DNA of 64,000 bases from Theristus sp. LFF4_11 (Eukaryota; Nematoda; Chromadorea; Monhysterida; Xyalidae): positions 78,861-142,860 of the forward strand of contig JASANC010001276.1 of NCBI GenBank assembly GCA_030248135.1. The letters are read 5' to 3'. Positions 45,701 through 56,943 of this stretch are shown here, in pieces (positions within the stretch are counted from its first letter, which is position 1; the number at the start of each line of letters is the position of its first letter). Under the pieces are notes generated by a model. It was given only the letters and a program-made list of their open reading frames with translations. It was not told where the DNA came from and did not search any database. The position numbers were made by a program, and so were the translations under genes.

Positions 45701-48700
45701 TTGACGTTCACGAACTGCGAGGTGTTCCGCGACAAACTGTACAGCCACTGCGACATCAATCTCGATGCGGCGCGAAAGGCGTTGGACGAAAAGGAGCAAC
45801 GTGACAAGGAACGCCTCAGGCAGCAACAGGAGACGAACAAGCAGACGGTCGATGATGGTGACACGCCAAAGACGATCGATCCGACGGACACCGTCGTTAG
45901 AGTGCGTTGTTTTGATGCTTGCGATGGAGGTTTTAATGGGGAGTTGGTCGTGCTCGGGCACCAGAATTTCCGCTTTAGTTCACCATCTTCTTTATTTTTT
46001 ATTTGTACGCGCGCCGGTTCCGGAAACCCGAAGATACCAAACTCCGGCGGAGACGGGCAATACTGCCCCGAGCCCAATTTTACCCTCGGCTCAGGAGGGA
46101 ATAGACCATTAGATGTTCATTGGTCACTCTAATTTTCCACGAGTATGTCTTGTCCACAGCGAGGTTCGAACCCGGTACCTACAGAACTGTAGGCCGAAGT
46201 TCTGCCGCTACGCCATGGACGCGACGGATCTTCACTTCACCGACAGTCTGCTTTGCTGCGTGCGCTATGACAACCAGATGTTTTGAAAGCATATGACGTC
46301 ATTTCCTTCGGACACGTTTGAGTAAATATCGATGATATGACAGTCAGCCGCCACCCCCATCATGGGGGAGGGGAGGAAACACCCTGCCCTCATGTCCTTT
46401 GTTTCTTGAAGCCCGTCAGATTCTTTCACAGGATGCCGAGCACACGAAACATTGAATTTTAGCCGAATTGAACAGCGGGCATCCGGTGGGTCGGCACAAA
46501 TCAAAAGCTTCATTGGTGGCCTAGTGTGGCTTCGTTCCAACCCGATTCCGTTGTTTCTTCTTTCGCGTGCTCTGTATTCTGCTGAAAAAAGATGAACAGG
46601 TTGAATAAAAAAGCAGTGCGTGTGTTGCAGTCGCCGAGCCAGACGACACCGCTGAGCAAGCGACCGCAGCAGCACCAACACGAGCACGCGGGCGCGGCCG
46701 ACGTCGACGAGAGCATCCTCGAGAACGGCGAGCTCAGCACGGTGCACGACAAGACGCTGCCGGAGCTGCCCGATTTCGTCATCCTCGACTGCTCCGGCTT
46801 CAACTACGTCGACTTCATGGGGCTGCACACGTTGCGCAGTGTGAGTGACTGGTGCAGCGTGTATCAGCCCTGGCCTGGCGGTGCTCAGTCGATGCGTGCC
46901 CGTGTAATCGCACTCGGCTGTTGCTTTTCTGGTGGCTCTGATGAAACTTTTTAAAAATCGAAACGCGACACAACAATGCACGCGTTCATGGTTATGATTC
47001 AGCTGATCATCGTGCATGTGTTAAGGGGCATTCATGAAGCAGTATTTAGTGACCACGTAGCTATGTTTTAACGCCGCTATGCGTCACTAAATACTGTTTC
47101 ATGAATACCGCTTTCGTCGCATAAAATATTTTTATACTGTGTGTTATCACATGTGACAAAGCGATACTGCTTGCCTTGCCACGAACAACGATATGTGGGT
47201 GTTGAACTGTTGAGCTAAGATTTATTACCAGCTAATAATCGTCTGATTGGTTGCTGAGTTTGCACCATGAATTAATGTGATATGCAATCATCCAACCGGT
47301 GAATCGTGCTCTTTCCATGTTTTTGACTACCATTTACTTGTTCAGGTCTATGAGGAACTCGAAGAAATTGGCGTCACTCTGTTGTATGCAAACTTGAAAG
47401 GTACGATTGTTTTTCATCGTTTTGTGGACTTATTCAGTGTGATTGATTCAATTATTCAATTTGTTTGATTGTGTTTTTTGTGAATAAGCTTTCTCACAAG
47501 TTTTTTTACTCAAGTGGTTCAAGAGGGGCACATCACCAATGAGGCCATCTCTGTTCTGCGGGCCAAGCTATAATGTTGGCCAGGCCAAAATGCAGAGTAC
47601 CATCGCACAACTTCGTTGATCAGCACATTGTTAATTAACATCAGTCACTCAGCACAAATTAATCCACAATGTTTTTCAACAAAACAAAACGTTCAACTAA
47701 AAAAAATCATGACAATTTAAACCAAAAAAATTGAACTGCAGCACCGGCTCGTGATGTCATGGAGGCAGGCGGCTTCTACAAACGTGTCCCAAAGACGTCC
47801 TTGTTTCCAACGATCCATTGTGCCGTCATGTACGCCGAGGCGAGCAAAGTCAGACGGTCAGTTCAGTTCTGTTTTGTTTTTAGTCGCCATGTTTTTTCGT
47901 CTCAGGCAAAAGTGCACACATATCAGCACGTCGATTCAATCAATTTTGACGGCCATGTTCGACCATATTGCGTCTCGTTTAAACTGTCAACGAAAGAAAA
48001 CAAACGTAAAGGCCCGTTCATACTGACGTATACGTCTACGGCACGTCACGTCAGGTCAGTGGTCAGTTTTATAAAAGTGAGTAGTGTCTGAAAAGTGAGG
48101 AGTTTTACTCCAGGGTGTTCCGAAAGTTCGACCATAACAAATTCCGGTTGAAGAATTGAACCTAAAGTTCCTTTTTTTGACTGAGACTTGATATTGGTTT
48201 GATATTTTTGCCAAAATCAGCACCGAGTTATTTTATTCTGCTGGTTCACCTCTATAAATTTATTCAGAAGTTGTCAAGGTTTAACTTTTGGAACACCCTG
48301 GAGTAAAACTCCTCACTTTTCAGACACTACTCTTATAAAACTGACCACAGAGGCCGTGTTTCAGCATACCACCGTTCATACAGACGCATGTACGGCACGG
48401 CACGTCACGTGACGTCAATCTCGTGTTATTGCATACCACCGCTCATGGAGGTGTGCCTTTGACGTACGTCAGCATCAGTCAGTATGAACGGGTCTTAGCT
48501 GTGGAATCAGGATTAGAAATACAGATAGTTCGTAGTTGGTTATAAACGTTGGTGCAAGATCGTGTCAAGACCGTGTATGGTAGATCTGTGGCCGATATGT
48601 CATTTGAGTTCGATCATTGATAATTGTAAGATTAACGCGTTGATTGGATGTGATAACAAATTTGTTTTTACGGGTTTTCAGCAACGTTTCGCTGTGATAA

Positions 48701-49619
48701 GGTTGTAAGTTGCTGAACCATGCTATACCGGGTTTTAAAAAGACTAGACCATTGCAGGAGCTATGAATTTTTGAAATGGGCTTTTAACTAACGCATTTAC
48801 TTACAAATGCGTAGACTTGCTTCATGAATTTTAACATTAACAAAAAAAGTATTTTTTAGCGCAATCAGCACGTGTGACTTTGAAGTGGATCAAATGGTTG
48901 AAGATAGTCATAATAGTTATGAGAACGACTCGTTAATGTTAGCAACGACAAACCCTCCAATTTCATGACATTCGTGGAGTTTGGAATTTTGAATTATTTT
49001 TTGTTTTCAAACGATTCGAACAATAATACTTTACGGTGTCTTTTATATTTGCAATTTCAAGAGAATGTATGATGTATCTTACTGAATACTGAGTGTGATT
49101 TCATATCTGTACAGTTTTATTTTCAATTTTTGTTTACTTTTTCATCTGGTCAACACAATAATTAGGATGCTTTAAGTCTGTCTTGTTGTTCTATTTGTGA
49201 AATGCTATTTGCTGTTTTGCTATTTTGCTTTTGTGAAATGACATTGATATGTGTTTGTAATTTAGGAAATAACTTTTCGCTCGTTTCCTTTCCGATAATG
49301 CTCAAGTGTCAAACAAGGCATATTCTTCGTTTCAAATTCTAGTTTTAATTTTTGAAAAGCATGGTTTAAATGGTTTATTCTTGTTCTTGTTTTTTATTTC
49401 TGCGTTGCGCGTTTTTGGTTATTTTCGTGGTGCTCGTGTTACTACGTTTTATGATGAATGAACGGAACTGTGTTCAGTGTTTGCAACTTTTCCCTTAAAC
49501 CTTTCCCTTGGGCAGAAAGTAGTAGTAGTATTAAGTTATTAGTAGTAGTTCAGTATTAGTATTCATTTTTCCATTTTCTTTTGTTGCTTTTCAGAGAACT
49601 GTACACGCGTTTACCGTGA
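29442..49619 (+). CDS. SLC26: SLC26 family anion transporter with STAS domain
   Basis: Plasma-membrane anion exchanger or channel (sulfate, chloride, bicarbonate type). Exons: 29442-29567, 29743-29962, 30313-30423, 31395-31476, 31803-32010, 32689-32853, 33427-33582, 34264-34346, 34549-34696, then 35566-35679 or 36929-37042, 44824-44919, 45019-45125, 45380-45449, 45656-45901, 46631-46840, 47346-47400, 47742-47856, 49595-49619. Phases join with one of the two alternative exons, giving about 778 residues. Family marks: [72 protein letters not shown], and STAS ([31 protein letters not shown]) with a charged intervening loop. The segment of about 26 residues expected between the alternative exons and CVLAAIII was not found, so a small exon is still missing. 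Intron 10 carries large insertions. Confidence 0.93.
31609..31779. repeat. Dispersed MITE-like repeat, copy 2
   Basis: TGCGACTCACTGATTGCAG, AACCAGTCTCAATC, GGGGACTCGGATCACTTTTG and GCGCGCATTGAGTCTCG. In SLC26 intron 4, ending only about 20 bp before exon 5. Confidence 0.65.
32945..33102 (+). repeat. tRNA-derived SINE (family 1), copy c
   Basis: Same family as 20401-20566: GGGGGATCGAGCCCAGCCGAGG, GGCACTTAATGACAGAGAA and GGCTAAAAACATCGCCTAAAA. Its 5' head is diverged. In SLC26 intron 6. Confidence 0.75.
33816..33903 (+). repeat. Exact partial duplication of SLC26 exon 7 and its donor
   Basis: 88 bp identical to 33511-33598, covering the end of exon 7 and the start of intron 7. The copies are separated by about 200 bp dominated by long A and T homopolymers. 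The second copy lacks the exon's 5' half and acceptor, so it is unlikely to be used. Confidence 0.85.
34880..35087 (-). other. Possible antisense terminal exon in SLC26 intron 9
   Basis: From a good minus-strand acceptor (AATTTTCAG at about 35096-35088) a 69-codon open frame runs to TAG at 34882-34880. The peptide is hydrophilic ([40 protein letters not shown]). No upstream partner exon was found. Weak candidate. Confidence 0.2.
35566..35679 (+). other. SLC26 alternative exon 10a
   Basis: 114 bp, phase 0 at both ends, acceptor ACCAG, donor GTTGGA. Encodes [18 protein letters not shown] then [12 protein letters not shown] and an atypical SELESRSE end. It covers TM8 onward and the anion-site motif, here SLTR. 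It aligns without gaps to exon 10b. Confidence 0.8.
36929..37042 (+). other. SLC26 alternative exon 10b
   Basis: 114 bp, phase 0 at both ends, acceptor GCGCAG, donor GTAACA. Encodes [18 protein letters not shown] then [12 protein letters not shown] and EQAGVKTQ, the last close to the family GGKTQ. The anion-site motif is ALAR. Nine of 38 positions match exon 10a by eye, so the duplication is old. Confidence 0.8.
37228..42422. mobile_element. 5.2 kb foldback element flanked by TTAA, with internal tandem repeats
   Basis: The ends are inverted copies: left GTCCGCGACTCAGAC and right GTCTGAGTCGCGGAC. The match continues for over 600 bp on each side and then through arrays of a unit of about 522 bp. 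The left arm has about two units (37805-38830). The right arm has about four in opposite orientation (starts near 39979, 40501, 41022, 41543). A spacer of about 1.1 kb lies between. TTAA abuts both ends (37228-37231 and 42419-42422). No transposase frame is visible; the small frames are repeat artefacts. It resembles foldback or Galileo-type elements in structure and TTAA-inserting elements in target site. It lies in SLC26 intron 10. Confidence 0.8.
39362..39670 (+). repeat. Duplicated GTCCGTCGCACTGAC motif in the foldback spacer
   Basis: A unit of about 75 bp (AGCCAGGGGGCACCGCGGTA, then TGCGTC and AAACAGCGAACTT) occurs at 39364-39440 and 39596-39670. A diverged relative (GACGAGCCTGGGG, CCGCAAGAAACAGTGCTTGCA) lies at 1012-1080 and 33290-33350. 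Confidence 0.6.
43330..43560. repeat. GCTTCAGCGCGC repeat copy
   Basis: CATTCATGGAGGTTGAAGCG through to GCGTCAGCCGCTGCGGCATT. Same palindromic family as 290-548. Confidence 0.55.
44097..44170 (+). repeat. tRNA-like SINE head
   Basis: A-box-like TAGTGCAGTGGTAACGTG, an anticodon-arm-like GTGCCTGTCAGCAC, then B-box AGTTCGAAACCC. The acceptor stem is not formed, so a SINE or tRNA pseudogene is more likely than a working tRNA. Confidence 0.5.
44330..44573. repeat. Tandem pair of GCTTCAGCGCGC repeats
   Basis: AAAGCCGCAGCGGCTGACGC through CATTCATGATGAAGCTGGTC and the GCGCGCTTCAG block occurs twice in direct order (about 44376-44458 and 44472-44570). Confidence 0.6.
46012..46222 (-). repeat. tRNA-derived SINE (family 2), copy a
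   Basis: On the minus strand the element starts with a tRNA-like head: A-box TGGCGTAGCGGCAGAAC, then B-box GGGTTCGAACC. The body contains GACCAATGAACATC and ends near GGTTTCCGGAACC. Copy b is at 56404-56620. In SLC26 intron 14. Confidence 0.7.
47026..47110. repeat. Perfect-looking hairpin MITE
   Basis: CATTCATGAAGCAGTATTTA is mirrored by TAAATACTGTTTCATGAAT around a short AACGCCGC loop. Related to 9180-9262. Confidence 0.65.
48008..48497. mobile_element. Nested hairpin MITEs in the last SLC26 intron
   Basis: The outer element has ends GGCCCGTTCATACTGACG / GTCAGTATGAACGGGTC plus ACGGCACGTCACGT blocks on both sides. Inside it, 48058-48348 is a second palindrome with arms of about 75 bp (GTGGTCAGTTTTATAA, GAAAAGTGAGGAGTTTTACT, CAGGGTGTTCC). 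The spacer is about 140 bp. No coding capacity. Confidence 0.75.
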
Positions 49620-51796
49620 GCCGCGAACAAATCATGGCAACAGAAATCTGCACGTCACCGGGGCATATTCACCGTTTTCGCACGGTCCTTTTCAGCTTTT
49701 TTTGCTTGCTTATTTTCGCTTCCACGTGCCTGCTGCATTTTTTGTTTTTTTTCCACATTGATATTCGGCTTGATGTTCTCTAGATATTTCATGTTTGTCG
49801 CTGTTATCATTATTTGAACTTTCACGTTACGTTGGTCAGTTTGTTTACGTCCTCACTTCATGCACACACATCACTCGTTCTCTGCATGCTGCGTTTGACC
49901 GCACAACTGACAACTGTAGCAGGTTGAATCATACTTTTCAGTTAATTATGGCACGCTCGGTGGTTTGGATGCTAATCGTTTTACGGTTGTTGAATGTGCG
50001 TGTCACGTGACACTACACCAAACAGCAATCCGTCAGTTACAGTAACAAGCCATCTATTAAACTAGACGTCAGTTACAGTAGTAAAGTTGGTTGTGTGAAT
50101 CAACAGTGATTAAAGCGTCATGCGAGCGTGTCATAAAAACACTCAACAAGTGACTTGGGCTTTTAGCTTTTGTGGAATTCGTATGTTTGTCTTCACATAA
50201 AAATGTGCCATTATTTGTTTTTTGTCAATAATCATTGTGGTTGTGGTGGACAAAGTACATTGTATTGGTGTTGATTGTTTATCATTTGTGCACTTTTCTT
50301 GTTTCAGTCGCTAGTGTACACAAACAATCGAATAATGTGTTTGTAGAACTGCTACACAATTTTTTTGATTTCATTGAACACTTGTGCGTTTTTGCTCATG
50401 TGCACCAACAGCCATACTCTAAAATATTTTGTTGCAATATCTTTATCGGCCATAATGGTATTATATTATCGTTTCCGGGTTTTCAGGGTTGGCAACGCGA
50501 AAAACGAAAAACCTGAAAAAAACGCGTTACATACCCAGATTTAAAAAAAACGGTTTTTGCCGACCCTATTCATGATACTAGTTCACGTTAGGGTTTTAAT
50601 TTTAACAAAACTAGTCAAATTAGAAAAAAACAGCAACATGGCTTTACAAACTACGTTATTGTTCATGCCCATGTCAAATCGTCGAACGTGTATGTTAATC
50701 TAACTTGTTAATAAATGGTGTCTATGGTACATTTTTTTATTGAAAATTCAAGTTGACGTCACCTGTTTCTGACAGTTTTATATAAACTGTGTTAAATTAC
50801 TTTAAAATGTTGTTTAAGCTTTGAATGATGCTGTGCATCTCGTTTATTCTGGGGCTTTGAACGAACTTGTTTCGAGAACTGTAATAAAACTAACTTGTCA
50901 GTAATGTTGATGGTACAAATGTGTCGTTGCCTAATAGAAAAACACAAAAACGCTTTATTTTGCGCTCTGTGTGTTGGTTGGTATTTTGATTGCCACGACA
51001 ATTTCAAAATGTTGACGGAGTTTCAAGCACTCCTCTTTTAACTTTTTCATTTGTACTGATCACACGTGAAACAAGGACGGGGGTGTTCTCAACTGATGTT
51101 TCTGGTGCTTTTTTTATTTTCATTCCGAATTTCCGAATTTTTTCATTAAAAAACGGAAAAAAAATCACAAATCTGCAACCGGTTCTGACTTGATGAACGA
51201 CAGCAAGAACAAAAATGAACAATGCAATACCTGAATAACGATTCACAGAAAACCAACGGAGAAATCATGAAGAAAAACAGTCGTTGACATTGTCTCCAAG
51301 CACATATACTACAGAGCAGCTTTATAATTGGCAACATAGTGACGAACAGACTCGACTCGACCAATCAGTGTGTCCGCAGTACAGCCAATCAGGTGATCGC
51401 ACACAGAAGTGGGTGGAGCACAACTGAATAACGAGCAAAATTGCACACACCGCTGGATAATCATGATCCGAGAATGATCCGGGTTTCTAATTCTATTCTG
51501 AGTAAAAGTCGCCTCAAAATAAACTTTCTGCAGCTGAAAAATATCAACAACAAAGACTAAATAAAAATCGGCGCAAAGGGTGAGGCATTTTTCAAACACT
51601 GATTTTTTTATTTAATTGGGATTCAAAAAACCACGTCTGCACAACCAGCCCAACTTCAAGAACTCATGAACGAACTGAAAAACAAGATTGCAACAAATGT
51701 ATATACCCAAACAATGAAATAATGAAGGCGTTATCCTAGCAATAACCATAAAAGATCTCAATTATGACAACGTTCACAAGAATAATTTTAAAAAAA
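49620..51796. other. Intergenic region between converging SLC26 and DNAJC3
   Basis: AT-rich with no supportable exon. It should contain the SLC26 and DNAJC3 3' UTRs. No repeat with clear boundaries was recognised. Confidence 0.45.
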
Positions 51797-54700
51797 TTAT
51801 TGAAAATGAAACTTGAAAGAGTAGCCACCGCCGCCGTGGCCGAAGCCACCGCCAAACGGGTTGAACCCGTAAAATGGATGGCCTCCCTGTTGAGCTTGCT
51901 GTTCCGGGTCGAGAGGGTCTTCCCCGTTGTCGAATTTTTCGCGTTTCTCTGAAAAACGAACAACTTTTAGAAAGTGACAAATCGCAATGACAGGTCTTTG
52001 AAAAAAAATAGGATTCTGACTAGCTGCACATCAGTTTGGTGGAGAGCGATTATGTTGCACTTGCACAAGCAGACCACACCTGCGTCCGCTTCTGATTGAT
52101 CTTGTCGCGAGTTTTTAGTAATTTGCGGGTCACATTGTCAAATGCAAAAGCACCAAATGAAAAGTAAAAAGCTCACCTGGGTCAGTGAGCACCTCTTTGG
52201 CGGCAGCGATGTCAATAAACTTTGCTTCCGCCTTCTTTTTCTCGTTTTCGTCCGGAAAATTGTCTGGATGCCATTGTTGTGCCAGTTTTCGATAAGCCTT
52301 CATGATTTGCTGCTTGTTTGCGTTCCTGAAAATGTGCAATCCAAAGAACAGACCGTTCCTTTTTTTCTCTTCTCAAAATCAATGTTTTCTACGTCTATGA
52401 AATAACTGTGTGAATAACGCAATTTATCTTCATCGAATCGACAAACTTGAGAGAACAACATTCAAAATCATTGTCCGTTCGCGCACCTCTTCACTCCGAG
52501 GATCTTATAATAATCCTTGCGTCCAGCTTGCTTCTGCAGTTTCTGCGCTCTGTTCAGGCCCTCCTTGGCTCGCCTTGAATTCTCCTCAATTTTCAACGCT
52601 TGCTGATAATCGTTGATCGCTGAAATGACAATAAATAAATGATATCCGTGTTTCTGTACAATTTTCTGGTAATCGCTGGTTGGTTTTATCGTTTGAGCTG
52701 GATTTGTTGATTGGTCGTGACGAGCACACTACAGCCAATCAGAGGTTTATGTCCTTCCAAGAAGAAAATTGCGTAACATTTTCAGACTCGAAACTGCAAA
52801 TTGAGACAGCACACAGCAACACAAACCACAATAGGTGCCAGATAGTTCTATCACCAGCGCATCATACGTGCTTCTGTCACAAACTCCACTAAAACTGTTC
52901 AACCAGCGAAAGCCACCACCGACACATGAGCGAACAACACGCACCAGCATCAAAGTCCTCGTCCATGATATACGCTTCCGCTCTGTCGCACAGAACGTTG
53001 ATGTTGTTCGGGTCAGTCTCAAGCACCGCCGAACAGAGTGAAACAGCCTCGGCGGAGTGGCCCGCCTGCAAAGCACGTTTTGGAAAATCGGATAAAAAAT
53101 GGGAAAGCAATCGTGCTGCGCGAAACATCAACATCAGCATTGTTTGGCTTTCTGTCGTTGTTGCCGTTGTTCTCGGCCGCAACTGCGTGAACGGAAAGGT
53201 GTTGCACGAATTTAGCGTCAAATCAACGTGCTACGTTTGTGCTGCAGTGCTGCATTCTGTTTGTCCTCGACCGCCGCACAACCAGTCCGCCGTTGTCACC
53301 GTTGCAGCGACAAAATTCCGCCGTTGAATTCTTGCTGACCGTTTCTGATTATCGGCGACCGAAAATGGGCACAAACAAAACATGCGCTGCATCCGAACGA
53401 GCGACGTGCAGGCTGTGGGCGGTGTTTGGCCAACGTATGCGGTCTGACTGACGCCAAATTCATTGATACCCTTCCGAATAACAACAACAACAAAAATCAC
53501 CCAAGACGTTGAACGTCGCCATCATACGAGTTCCAACAAGAAAACAACCACCACCAAAACTCATGCGAATCAACCAAGTGGTTCTCTATCATACGCAGAA
53601 AAGGTGGCGTCATCCAGTGACGTGCCGATCGCTCCATGCAAACCGATTCAACGCGAGCCTCTCACCTGCGAATGACATCGGCAGGCGGTCGTGTCGGCGA
53701 CCAATCGAATGCCGAACTCCCTCGGCTCCGTGCGCAACGCGGCCTGATATCGCTCCAAGCACAGCATCCACTCCTCCGCCTGCGACGCCGCGTTCATCTC
53801 GTGCAGCTGCTTCGCGAGCTTCTTCACTTTCTTGTAGTGCGCGAAGCATTGCTGGTGGTCGGGGTTGAGCTTAAGGCACTCGCGGATTTGGCTGCAAACG
53901 GAAACGTCATGTTGCGCGTTAAAATCCGCCTTTTAGCTGTTTTCATCTGGTTCTGCGACTCAATGCAGCGTTGAAAACGGGTGGAGTTCAACGTGCGTGA
54001 AGTGAGCCGAGTCCCTGAGATGTGACACCAAATGCGTGAGATTATAACAGAGTCACTTGGGCAATTTTGAATTGTCACATAAAGCACCGACCACACTAAT
54101 TTACGTTTTACGCCTGTTGCAAACGAATTGAAACGAAGAGTTGCAGAACACGAAAAGTGAATATTATACACAAAAAGAGCAGCAATGGTGAAGACCAACT
54201 TGACAATCAGACGCATAGAACAAGCAAAACAGATTAGTGTGTGCCTGGGAATGGGGTCGAATGCAAAAAAACCGTTCCTGGAATGCAATTGTTCACTTGT
54301 GCGACCGACCTGAGCGACTCTTCGGCATCGCCCATTTCGTAGTACAACAACGACAACTTGTGATAGGCGTCGGTGCTGTCCTGCAGCAGTTTCGTGGTCG
54401 CCCTGATGTCGCCAACCGCATCGCCCAATTGCCCCATTTGCCTGTAGCACTCGGCTCGCGTCTCTCGCAGCGTGTAGTCCCACGGACTCATCTGTCATCG
54501 TGAGAAACACAAGTCACTTTCCCGGTGTTCACGTTTCATTGGCATGGAATGGATCGAAAAAAAGGATCGATGTCGGTTCGTTGTGCTTGTGCTTCGCAAA
54601 TTTTGATAGCCACCATTCACAGGTACAGGTTGAAGAACATCGATAATATGGCTGATGGTGGCGCAACTTGCTGAAGCGATTTCAAACGTTTCGCTCCTTT

Positions 54701-56943
54701 GGCCGTTGTTATGTCGAAATGTCGCAAAACCAAAACAGTGATTTCGGCAAACACAGAAGCGGGATTCACCAAAAGAAATACACGCACACCTCGATTGCTT
54801 TCGACAGGAAATACAACGCTGCTTGCAAGTCCCCCTCTGCGAACAAGCGTTTCGCCTCTCTGGCCGTCTCGCGCATCGGCCCCAGTTGGTCGATTTTCGC
54901 CTGTGCCTCCGAGTTGTCCGGTTCTTGTTCCAACTGAAGTTGTTTTTGAGGGGAAATCGATTGAATGAATCGGGTTTAATGGTGAGCTGTATAAAAATTG
55001 TTCTCATTTGTCCAAGCTTAGCAATGGGCAACATTCAAAGCGTCTGTTAAATAAAAAAAACATTCTGACAAATACGGTGTGGCAGTGGCGCTTTGTAATG
55101 CACCAAAAAATTGATGGGTCTGTTGCGTTGAGAAATTTTAATTAAACTCAGACGAAACAAAAGCAGACGGTTAAAAAGCAAGTTCAATGAAACTCTCAAT
55201 ACCGACCACTTTTTGAAAATCATCGTACGCTATTTCGAGGTCACCCTGTTTCAGGAGCACATTGCCGCGCTGCATTCTGGCCTGAAATAGAAGAAGGGAA
55301 ATGTAATGCATAAAAATAGAAAGACACGAATAATAAAAGTAAATGAAATCAAGCACGCCACTGATTGGGCGGTGGAAAATGAAAATAGACTTTTCCAGGA
55401 TAACGCAATCTCAGCGAATCAGCTGGTTGCATCAATTTTTTATTCGGTTTATTTCAGCCCAACCCTTGACGTCTGGCTTCATGGTGCGGTTCTAGTGTGG
55501 GGTTCTAGCTGGTGTGCCAATTAAAAATGACCAAAATAGGATGGAAACGGCATGCTGAATGGGTTTTTACGTGGTTAAGTTGTTTATTTCGGTTCGGTGA
55601 TTAGGACGGCAAGCAAACACGTAAAAAATGGCCACGCGATTTAGAAATCGTGTCGTGTGTGCTATCTTAATGCATTACGGACACGATTAGTTTGCGTACG
55701 GGATTTAGAACGACGTTTGTGCGTACGGACGAAAAACTAAATGGTGTTTCCGCCTTAAGAACAGACTGCACACTGATCACAGATCATCACAGCTTATAAA
55801 GCCAATATAATGACATGTAATTAATTACACAATCATACGTTGTTCCCATCCCAACTATACACTGCTCAAGAAACGCACTAATCCGTCAACAAACGTCCAC
55901 CAACCGCAACAAAGTCCGGCTTCAGTTCGACGACTCTATCCAGATCGGGAAGCGCTGATTTCGATTTGCCCATCGCCAAGTACACGGTCGCCCGTCGGTA
56001 AAGCACTTGATAGTTCTCGGGGTCAGCATCTGCAACAGCGACGACACCGCAATGCGCTGTTTTAACACTGAACGAACAAACGAATCGGTGATTTTAGGCG
56101 ATAATTTTCGCTAGGGATAACTCAGAAAAGCGAACAGACAGAACCCGCCAAGTGGGCTGCCCATCGAGTTTTCTCGGCCATTAAGCTCCTATACATCACG
56201 AACGCTACCACCTACGACACGAGGGTGACAACAACAATGACTGGTGCCAGTGCGTTTCACTTTGAAACGGGAAACTTTTTCAGTTTTAGGTTTTGATTTT
56301 AAAATCACTACAACTCTTATTCTTGAGCAAAACAATTTTTGAAGGAAATAAGGTTGTTTAAAACACAGTGACTTATTTAGGTTTTATTATTTTTATATTT
56401 TTTAACGCACTGGTTCCGGAAACCCTAAGATACCAAACTCCGACGGCAGAGGGCAAATACTCAATACTGCTCCGAGCCCAATCTGCCCTCGGCTCGGGAG
56501 GGAGCAGAACATTTAGATGTTCAATTGGTCACTTTCTGTTTCTCCACGCGCGTGTGCCCTGTCTACAGCGAGGTTCGAACTTCCCCTCTGCAGAACGATA
56601 GACAGAAGCCTGCTAAACTTCCAAGCCAAAACTGAAACACTTTTTCTTACCGACGGCGGCGTGATAATGCGTCAACGCGTCAGCGAACTGTCCCTTCGAT
56701 AGAAACTGTTTGCCCATTTCAAGGTGTCGTTCCACTTCAGCAAGACTCGCGTCAACGGCTGCAAAAAATAAAACGCATCGATAAATGAATGAGATGAATG
56801 ACATGATTTCATTCAATCATTCACACAGAAAATGCAACTTTTTGCATGAAAAAAAGTCATTTACAAAATCCAACTCATTTACCCGTTAAATACGTGCCGA
56901 ACAACACCCACAAATACGAGACAATTTTGTCTCGCGGCTCCAT
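51797..56943 (-). CDS. DNAJC3: DnaJ homolog subfamily C member 3 (p58IPK), complete
   Basis: ER-lumenal TPR/J-domain co-chaperone of BiP; the mammalian protein restrains PERK/PKR in the stress response. Eleven minus-strand exons: 56943-56883, 56758-56651, 56029-55905, 55281-55207, 54933-54790, 54491-54310, 53891-53666, 53065-52945, 52619-52487, 52325-52177, 51948-51797. All phases join to 491 residues against about 504 in mammals. The N-terminus is a hydrophobic signal segment (IVSYLWVLFGTYLTA). Nine TPR-like repeats follow (HLEMGKQFLSKGQFADAL; NYQVLYRRATVYLAMGKSKS). The J domain is RKDYYKILGVKRNANKQQI with HPD in QQWHPDNFPDE. The tail is GEDPLDPEQQ, a G/F segment and FKFHFQ. No KDEL. A solo-LTR remnant and two SINEs sit in its introns. 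Confidence 0.97.
55761..55857 (-). repeat. Diverged solo-LTR fragment of the 1824-4441 element family
   Basis: ACTGATCACAGATCATCACA, then CTTATAAAGCCAATATAATG and CATGTAATTA, line up with the LTR's ATCACAGATCACCACATC and later blocks with several substitutions and small insertions. Lies in DNAJC3 intron 3. Confidence 0.7.
56092..56219 (-). repeat. tRNA-derived SINE (family 1), copy d, degenerate
   Basis: In reverse complement: TTTTCTCGGCC, CCATCGAGTTTTCTC and the TTTAGGCGAT end resemble 20401-20566. In DNAJC3 intron 2. Confidence 0.5.
56404..56620 (-). repeat. tRNA-derived SINE (family 2), copy b
   Basis: Shares GGTTCCGGAAACCC, AAGATACCAAACTCCG, TTAGATGTTC and ACAGCGAGGTTCGAAC with 46012-46222. 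The tRNA-like head is more decayed. Confidence 0.65.

Noticed and set aside
46265..47017. 250-codon minus-strand ORF opposite the SLC26 STAS exon
   Set aside because: Shadow of the plus-strand STAS coding exon (46631-46840), which has clear family motifs and splice sites; the antisense frame has no domain.
54495..55034. 179-codon minus-strand ORF
   Set aside because: Out-of-frame reading over DNAJC3 exon 54933-54790 and its introns.
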